Shown: in pieces, positions 56,706-64,000 of the stretch | How the letters are laid out: every line of letters begins with the position of its first letter | Position numbering within the stretch: position 1 is the first letter of the stretch | DNA from: Andrena cerasifolii | Taxonomy: Eukaryota; Arthropoda; Insecta; Hymenoptera; Andrenidae | DNA: 64,000 bases | Assembly: GCF_050908995.1 (NCBI RefSeq) | Contig: NC_135120.1 | Span: 13,405,433 to 13,469,432, forward strand | Direction: 5' to 3' | Position numbers and translations under genes: made by a program | The notes under the pieces: model-generated | What the model was told of the DNA's origin: nothing | Databases searched by the model: none | What the model saw: the letters and a program-made list of their open reading frames with translations, nothing else

Positions 56706-59370
56706 ATATTTACTCCATTCGTCGTAACATAAAATGTTGGAGACAGAGATTTGCTTTGAGAAACGAGTATCCGATTCGCGGCTGGAAATTGTCTCGGTAA
56801 AGAAACGCGGGAAACTTTAATGCGACAGAGCGTCGGGCGAACGTTGCCTGATGATAAACGAGAAAATGAGACACGGCAACGGAATCCGAACTTTTTGCCC
56901 AGGTGGCACGCGTTTCTTCCACGAGGAGTCGCTGGCGATTAGAGAAAGAGTGGAGGGGCATGCTTCTGATTGCGAATCGAGCATGCGACGCGCGGTGATC
57001 GGTGACGTTTTTGCTCGGTACGTGCCTCGCAGTTCCTGTATCCTGTGAAATCGAGCTCGATAAGTGGATTCCTGCTCGATAAATCATGGTCACGTGGCCA
57101 CGCGTTCTCCATTAGCTAGATTAGTCGGATATAGCGGGATATCTATAAAGAGATCTCGCGACGCTGCCCTCTCGTTACGTTTTGAGGCGATCACGCTCAG
57201 CCCGGACGCCATGCGCCAAGCGCCGGAGCCTTCTGAAATTCGTAATCAATTCCACTTAATATAATCCATTCCCCTGGAACGGCGTAGGTATCATTTCGAA
57301 AGGATCGCGCATAAATTTGATCGATCCAGTTCACAGTTGCAGTCGCCCGGTCCGAGCGATACCCGCGCGGCCCCGCGAATCAATTTCCTTGATCGCAATC
57401 GATAACCACACCGTCCCCGCAACCTGCAATCTGTCCTGCCGTGTAATTACGCCGTGGGCCCGTTTAATGATTCTTAAGCGACGATTACTGATTACGTACG
57501 AAGTGCGGGTCCTCTGGGTGAAATTGAAGAGCAGGCGACCCACGGCTCTTATCGATGGTAATTTCTGCCTCGTCGTTTTCGCGGCCTCGCGACAAATGAG
57601 AAGTCTCCTTGACGTCTGATCCTTCGCCACCGAATCGGTGCCGGCAGGGACTTTCGTAAAAATAAAACGCCGCCCCGGCTATTCCCGGACCGGCGCCCGC
57701 GGCGGCGAATAAAAAAAAGCCGAGCTTCCTTCGTAGATCACCCATTATGATCGCGATAAAGAACTCTGTCGCGGAGGGTGCACTGATTGATTACAACGCA
57801 AATATTTTCCTTCCGCGCGATAAGATCCACGCGCTGGTCTACTTCGGTTACAGCTGACTGCTCGGTGATTCGTGGGCATGGAATTCGAAAAATTCCGCGC
57901 CACGCTTACCCCCCGACTCGTACAAAAATAGTCCCCCCCGATATTACACGTGGCGTGGTATCGACGACGCTGGTTGTCTTCAGGATTCCCAACGGAAATG
58001 ATTCGCGAGCAACGAGATACTTCCAATTTTTAATTTACCTCGCGTATTTCCATCGCCCCGAGTATAAAGGAACGCGAAGGTAAGGGCAGCCGAGAGAGGC
58101 GTACAGCGCGCAGTCAGCGAACGTGGAAAAAGGTCCGAGAAACTGGGACACTGCTCTCGAATGCAGTGGAATCACGTCAGAACTGCTCGAGCACGATCTT
58201 ACGCGGCCGATACATTTTTACCAAGGTCGGGGCAAGCGATTTCCGTTACACGCGGCCTGCCAGCGGTAAACTATCGGTCCGGTGTACAGAATGGCAGCGA
58301 TAAACAGAAAATAACAGAGCCCCGAAAGCTACGACGAGGCGGCGTTAACTCACCGAGTTTAGGAGTTTGTTATTTCGGTTTTGGCGTTAACTCCCGCGAG
58401 CCAACGACAAGAGACATTCGCCAGACCACCCCGAAGCTCTTCCCCTCCCCCGCCTCAGCCGCCACCCTGATCCCTGTCGTGACCAATCGAGGCTTCTCGG
58501 TGCTCCGAAATAACCGAAACTCGCAATATTATGCCACCACGTGACGTAAGACGCCGACGGTTACAGTGGATTTTATTTCGTTGAAAGTCCTCGCCGCGGG
58601 TGATCCAGGGGGGTATTCATTAAACTCTAGTTACTTCTTATCGGAGGAGGGTATTACGACGTTCGGAGTGGATGTTTAACAAAAGGCGAGCTATAGGTGC
58701 AACGTTAATTCGTTTGCCTCGTGTATCGCGACGCGATCGCATCCAGCACCGAGGCCACGGACGCATCAATGGAATAATCGCGCGGAATTCGTGTCGTCTG
58801 GTCCAGCAGGGCGATCAAAAGGTCTTTACGTACCACGGGTGGACGGTACACCGTGGCTTCTTTTCATCCTCTCCGCCGGGTTCCTCTCTATAAGAACACT
58901 TACAATGGACCACACGCACGGCGACCTCGAAGCGAGTGCGCTTCTTACAGGGTCAGGGGCTCTGTGTCATCTATCTTAGAGAGCTTCATATTCACTCGGT
59001 GACACTAATGCCTGGCCCACGGTCGTGGCAAGGGCTTTATCTGCACGCTGGAACGCGGAGGACTCTGGGGGACGTTTTTTTTCTGCGTAGGAAATGCTGT
59101 CGATGACAGGCAAACGGCCCGGCGCTGCTGGAAAAGTCCTCGCGATTGTTCGAAAGGGTTCGATGAAGACGGAGAGTCTCTTCGTTTTATCCTCGCGATA
59201 AATTGTCCTTTGAGATGTCTCGGGCAATTGGTTGATATGTAGCTATTTGTTTTTTAGGAGTTATCTTTGGGTATAGGCTTGAGGTTTTTAGTTTACGTGA
59301 CTGAGTTTCATAAATTGAATGCTAATGCTTCTGTGTTACTGTTTTTCATGTGTGATAATTAATGTTACAG
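56706..59370. other. Last part of the large intron, without recognised features
   Basis: CpG-rich unique DNA up to the acceptor at 59370. No coding frame here shares the phase and composition of the two exons. Confidence 0.4.
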
Positions 59371-59556
59371 TGGCCGAATTGGTTCTTTCGGCCGGAATAC
59401 CCTCTTGGTGCATCGCTACCTACCAGTCACGTGTCCAACGCCAGCAGTGTTCCCACCTCGTCGCCTTCGTCCTCCAGGACGCAAGCGGAAATGCCGAAAG
59501 TTCCTGATTTCTTCGACGGCAGCAAAATCCACGGGCAAACGCCGACGATATGCACG
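59371..59556 (+). CDS. Second recognised coding exon of the same gene (62 codons, phase 0-0)
   Basis: A pyrimidine-containing tract ending in TGTTACAG precedes TGG CCG AAT TGG. The exon ends ATATGCACG|GTAAGG, a consensus donor. Both boundaries are phase 0, matching the donor at 28763, so the proteins join as HPSMP-WPNWFFRPEYPL. The 62 residues start with an aromatic stretch (WPNWFFRPEY), then a Ser/Thr/Pro linker at about residues 18-37 of the exon, then an acidic-aromatic stretch KVPDFFDGSKIHG, and end PTICT. No catalytic or DNA-binding motif is complete here. The terminal Cys could begin a zinc-binding domain in the next exon, but that is speculation. No continuation was found in the 4.4 kb that follow, so the next exon probably lies beyond the window. 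Another frame is open across the same exon, but only this frame agrees with both splice sites and the upstream exon. Confidence 0.72.
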
Positions 59557-59617
59557 GTAAGGGGAACCACGTGATCTTTTTAAATTCAACTGCAGGATAT
59601 AATATCTATAGGTATTT

Positions 59618-60243
59618 AAGAAACAACTGCACCCAGAATTAAAAAGCAACTGCTCCAGGATTTAAAAATTTAAAAAACAAATACTCCAGGATTTAAAAGA
59701 TTTAAAAAACAACTGCTCCAAGATTTAAAATATAACTGCTCCAGATTCAAAAGATTTAAAATACAACTGCTCCAAGATTTAAAAGATTTCAAATACAACT
59801 GCTCCAGGATTTAAAAGATTTAAAAAACAACTGAACCAAAAAAATCAAAAGATTACAAATACAAGTGCTCCAAGATTACAATGATTTAAAAAACAACTGC
59901 TCCAGATTTAAAAGATTTAAAATACAACTGCTCCAAAATTTAAAAGATTTAAAATACAACTGCTCCAAGATTTAAAAGATTTAAAACACAACTGCTCCAA
60001 GATTTAAAATACAACTGCTCCAAGATTTAAAAGATTTAAAACACAACTGCTCCAAGATTTAAAATACAACTGCTCCAAGATTTAAAAGATTTCAAATACA
60101 ACTGCTCCAAGATTTAAAAGATTTAAAATACAACTGCTCCAAGATTTAAAAGATTTAAAACACAACTGCTCCAAGATTTAAAATACAACTGCTCCAGATT
60201 TAAAAGATTTAATACACAACTGCTCCAAGATTTAAAAACCAAC
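59618..60243 (+). repeat. Minisatellite of about 20 units, ACAACTGCTCCAAGATTTAA type
   Basis: The unit ACAACTGCTCCAAGATTTAA is followed by AAGATTTAAAAT in a long form (about 32 bp) and ends early in a short form (about 23 bp). The two forms alternate irregularly. The array begins about 60 bases after the donor of the exon at 59371. Both edges are degenerate and the centre is most regular, as expected of unequal exchange. Confidence 0.92.
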
Positions 60244-63200
60244 AGCTCCATTTCATCCCTTACGTCCACAGTTGTCTATAAGCCCCTTCTCTCAACTAAA
60301 ATCTCCATCAAATTAGCCCAGAAAATTTCCAAGAAAGTAAACCACCGCGAATATCCGCAAACCTTGATCCTTGATACATAAAAGGCACTGCGACACGCAG
60401 CCCGACGTGCTTGCACCCGACTGAAGTATAGTATTCGTGTCGCTATCGAGATCGGTCGCAGGCTGGTCGGTAATAATCGGGGCGCAATTTTCTTCGGGGA
60501 CATGCAATTTGATCGGGACGGCGGGCGTGTCGGCAGGTGACATCAGGGAGAAATTCCCGAGTCGCACGAAACGTCTGCTTCTTCTGTACATGCTCAGGCG
60601 TCGTGCTGTCGCCCTTACGAGCGACCAGCCGCGAACACGTGTTTAGCTTCCCTCGACTTTTAATATCCTCGTTGGGCGTGATGAAGTGTACATCGCTGGA
60701 TGTCGCGCGGACCGTAAGGCAGGAATTAAGCTGTCAGGTGGACACTGGCAAGCTACATATAAATCGGTGTACCAGGCGCTATGATCTTGATCGATAATTG
60801 ACTGCCTACTTAATAGGCAGTGCCTACGACGTTTAGAGATAAAAAAAGTAGCCAGTGAATTGAGTATCGCAGCCTCGTTACAGAGTCAGTTATTAAAATT
60901 CTTTGTCGCCTGAGCTGCTATTATCGACTGATCGATTGCTGGTTATTTTTGCGAAACCTGCAGAGTCTAAAGCACCATTACACTGTAGGTAAATTCAAGA
61001 ATTGAATAAATAATTCTTCTTCATCGGAGATTGGTCACCCACACACTTACTCTGCTTGCCCACCCCCGAAACGGTCGTTCCGAAGAACTCCAGTGACTGT
61101 CGCTCCTGGAACACCCCCTCTCTGCAGTATGTTGCCAGAGCGTGACACGAAGGTCTCCTCGAAAGGCATCGAAGGTCGATCGACGCCGTTCGATTCGCGA
61201 CGCGGAGAGTCCCGTCGCCCACGGAACTCATTTTCAAGCTACAGGGGCGAGCCCCCTGCTCGGGGGTGGGTCTAATGGGCGACGACATGGCACAGAAAAG
61301 CCTGCAGCCGGTCGATATTCAATTTACAGTTTTGTCACAATGGCGTTGCAGTTCGCGGAAGGCGAGGCGCGTAGCACATTCGTCAAGATCGAAGCGATGC
61401 TTACCCTGGGACGATAAAACCGCGTGGGCGTGCGCGGCTCGTTAGGCCGCTGTCGCGGCCCCTCGTTAGCGCCGATGCGCCGCCAACAAATGATTTAAAT
61501 ATAATACTTAATAATGCCACGCGTCCCCCGCCGATTCGCCAGGATCACTTTTGTTCCTCGATCATGCGCTATCCCTGTAAGCGTAAATCGTGTCCCGCGA
61601 TATTAATGGCCGCGCACGGGGCGAGCAGTCGCGGCAGCGATCAATCTCGTTGTCACAATTAAATGCGCCCGCTTCGGCCAGCCGAAGAATAATTTATATC
61701 CGGCTACCCACGTGGGCATCGGAACCCGACCGGCGGCCACATCGAGATCGACAGCGTCGGCTGTCTTTTCAGTGGGACGATAACGATGTATTTCGTCGGG
61801 ATTTTAGTCCTTGGATGAGCAGAAAGTTTACTACTTAAGTATACATCGTGCCATGAGTCACGGAATTATTGAGGCCGGCAGAATTTTTGGAATCCCAGCC
61901 TTAATTTGACGTATTCTATAGGTATTTTTTTTTCCTTTTCGTTGAAACGTATCTTTTACAATTCAGTCTTTGATTAATTATTGCAAAGCTCAAGGTCGCT
62001 CTCGCGAGTACTTGGCTTCCGGATTAAAAGGTTACCGTGCAACGCCGGTAGATATTGAGAGGCCAGAATGGCGTGCGGACGTTGTCGATGGTGCGGATAA
62101 TTAATTTAAAAAAGAAAAGCTGGATTGGTTTGGAGTTAAAGCGTTTAGTGTAATCGATCTTAACCTCTCAACCGGAGTATGCGCCTAATAGGCACGCATA
62201 ATCCTTCATTCGCTTGCCGCGTACTTGCACGGCAGCTTTTAATCGGCGCGTTTCACCTTCGGCTCTAGTTTGCCAAGTGATTTACGAGCGATCAGCTCTT
62301 GTCCCGCGCGGTATCGCTCAAAACTGCAGCGGTTTTGATATATCGAACGAAATTACCTTTAACTTACGGATGTGGACTACATACCCCACATCTTTTGCGC
62401 AGATCTATCCACGTGCGATCGGGTCACCTCGGCACCTTTCGTTTCTTACAGATCGTTTATTACATTTTAGATGACTCATTAGCAGCGCGGTAGTTCAATA
62501 CCCGACACAGTGCCCCGTGCAATTTGCTGGTATCACGGTAATTTCACGTTTTGCCCTTCTTCCGAAGCTGAAAGTCGTAAAATGGATTTATGCCCGGCAT
62601 TATTATTTCCCCGCGTCGGTGCACGCTCAGGACTGACACGTCGAAAGCGTACCCACGGTCTACTATTTTTATTTTTCCCGATAATCCATTTACTCGCGTC
62701 TATGCATCTGGTGTTTATCCTCGCCGCGGTCGTTTATTAGCGAGCGCGTAAGAGGAATTACTCGGAGGCCCTGCTCGCGGGGCGGTTCGATTTCGGCTCG
62801 CGTGAAACGCGTACATTAACGGGCTTTATGGACAAATCGCTCGTTCCTCGAAACCTTCGCGGGTAACTCGTTTTCATTTTAACGTCTTCAATTTGCCCCC
62901 GTATCCCGCCACTCGCGCCCCCTTCAATTTCATCCTGCCTATACGCAGCTGCCTCTCCACGACTTTTTTCCTTGGCCTATCGACTTCGCGCCGACTAACT
63001 CGCGATTCCGTCGATCGAGCCGTCGAGCCGTGTTTTATTGCGACTCATGCTGCATGGTAGATTTCAACGACTGTCAGACTACGGGTTACAAGTGCAGTAA
63101 TTGGCCGGCGACCAATTTCACGGCTGCCTCCGCCGTCTTCTTCCTCGTTCCGCGATCAACGCCCACGCGTTCGCTCGTCTTTCAATCCGCGAGCAGTGCG

Positions 63201-63699
63201 TTGCGAAAGGTGGCGTCGCATAAATTTCATATTGCCCAACCACTGCCTCGTTGTGGTGGCGGCTAATTGTAGTTGGCGTGCTGAGAGTGTACTATCAAGG
63301 AAGCTCATCGTGTCTCTACGGTTAAGCTGCGCCAAATATCGCGTGGTTTAAATAAAATAGCGCGTAACAATCCGACTGGAGCGAAAGAGGAATTAAGTAG
63401 TTGAGTGACATCGAAGGAAAAGAGACAAGGCTGGAGCGAACCGAAATATTCACCTGAGTTGGAGTTTAATTTATCGTTACCCGCGCCCTATTTTATAACA
63501 TGGTTACCCGCGCGTTGTACTTTTTACTACATCACGATTTTAACGTGTTTTTTTTTTAATTTTTACCTGATTTTTGTTTTATTTGGTATTCTAATTTTTT
63601 AAGTTAAGAATACGGTTTTGCTTTAAAAATAATTTTATATTTAAAAGTAAAAAGCGGCGTAATTGTCTTTAAAAAAAGAAAAAAGACGGAACGGGGTAA
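60244..63699. other. Presumed next intron, without recognised exons
   Basis: This stretch follows the minisatellite. A minus-strand frame at 60313-60591 has protein-like composition and is discussed as a finding. The Cys-rich frame at 63030-63110 has no domain fit. No plus-strand exon continuing the gene was found. Confidence 0.4.
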
Positions 63700-64000
63700 A
63701 CGACTAACAAGGGAACATCCCGAACCCGGAAATTCGGAAAATTCTGAAACTTTGTGAATATGTAGAGAATTTCCTCCTGATTACAACGGAATTTTTGTTT
63801 GCTGCCCAAATTCACTCTAGGGGGGTGTATTTGACCGCTGAAAATCCGGTTATTTACCGATTTTGTGTTATAACTCGTGAACTGTAAAATAATTTCTTCG
63901 CCAAATGATAGATCTAATTAAAAGAAGTAACTTTTGTCTTAAAACGTTTTTTTCTATCTCTTACACTTCGCGAGTTATAACACAAAATCGGAAAACAGCC
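63700..64000 (+). mobile_element. TCCTCCTGATTACA-family element, cut by the window edge
   Basis: It begins CGACTAACAAGGGAACATCC and runs through the left arm. The inverted right arm (GAGTTATAACACAAAATCGG) starts at about 63970, so the second half lies beyond the window. Confidence 0.62.

Larger units (their letters stand above)
28764..59370 (+). other. Large intron (about 30.6 kb) between the two recognised exons
   Basis: The intron is bounded by GTGAGTG at 28764 and TTACAG ending at 59370, both phase 0. I found no convincing internal exon, although a small one could be missed. It contains many transposon relics, listed separately, and CpG-rich unique DNA. Very long first introns filled with conserved noncoding DNA are typical of insect developmental regulators. 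The duplicated blocks at 42-43 kb and 45-47 kb fit that pattern. Confidence 0.6.

Noticed and set aside
63030..63266. Frame beginning FYCDSCCMVDFNDCQ as a possible zinc-binding exon of the gene
   Set aside because: Cys spacing fits no known zinc module, and no acceptor in phase 0 precedes it.

Overview
The window looks like nuclear DNA from an insect. The support is one short, phase-matched pair of spliced coding exons separated by about 30.6 kb, no operon structure or dense long reading frames, GC-moderate sequence with abundant CpG, and many small cut-and-paste DNA transposon relics. CpG-rich, gene-poor DNA with hAT and TA-flanked elements would suit a hymenopteran, but that is inference and no marker settles it.

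One gene is supported, on the plus strand. Its first recognised coding exon (28062-28763, 234 codons) ends in a strong phase-0 donor. The next coding exon (59371-59556, 62 codons) has a good acceptor and donor, also phase 0, and the gene must continue beyond the window. The predicted 296 N-terminal residues are Pro/Ser/Gly/His/Tyr-rich and contain two SUMO-consensus sites and no folded domain. This resembles the disordered N-terminus of a transcription regulator, but I cannot name the gene. Two short upstream reading frames precede the ATG.

Region by region: 1-27.7 kb is gene-free upstream DNA with scattered transposons. These include a TA-flanked element at 1687-2827, a hAT relic with transposase fragments at 5007-6033, an element at 10179-10670, an inverted pair of one family at 13976-14542 and 25030-25867, a Helitron-like element at 16187-16539, a small element at 17946-18262, and a foldback element at 21937-22532. 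27.7-28.8 kb holds the 5' end of the gene. 28.8-59.4 kb is the large intron. It carries several hAT-type elements built from TTCGAATA blocks, further inverted-repeat elements, and two sets of non-transposon-like duplicated blocks: 42261-43138, and 45139-45200 with 46901-46965. These are the best candidates for regulatory DNA. 59.56-64 kb is downstream intron, starting with a 0.63 kb minisatellite.

No rRNA, tRNA, CRISPR array or viral gene was recognised. Most short open frames are chance frames in CpG-rich DNA. All similarity statements come from reading by eye and are not the result of searches.
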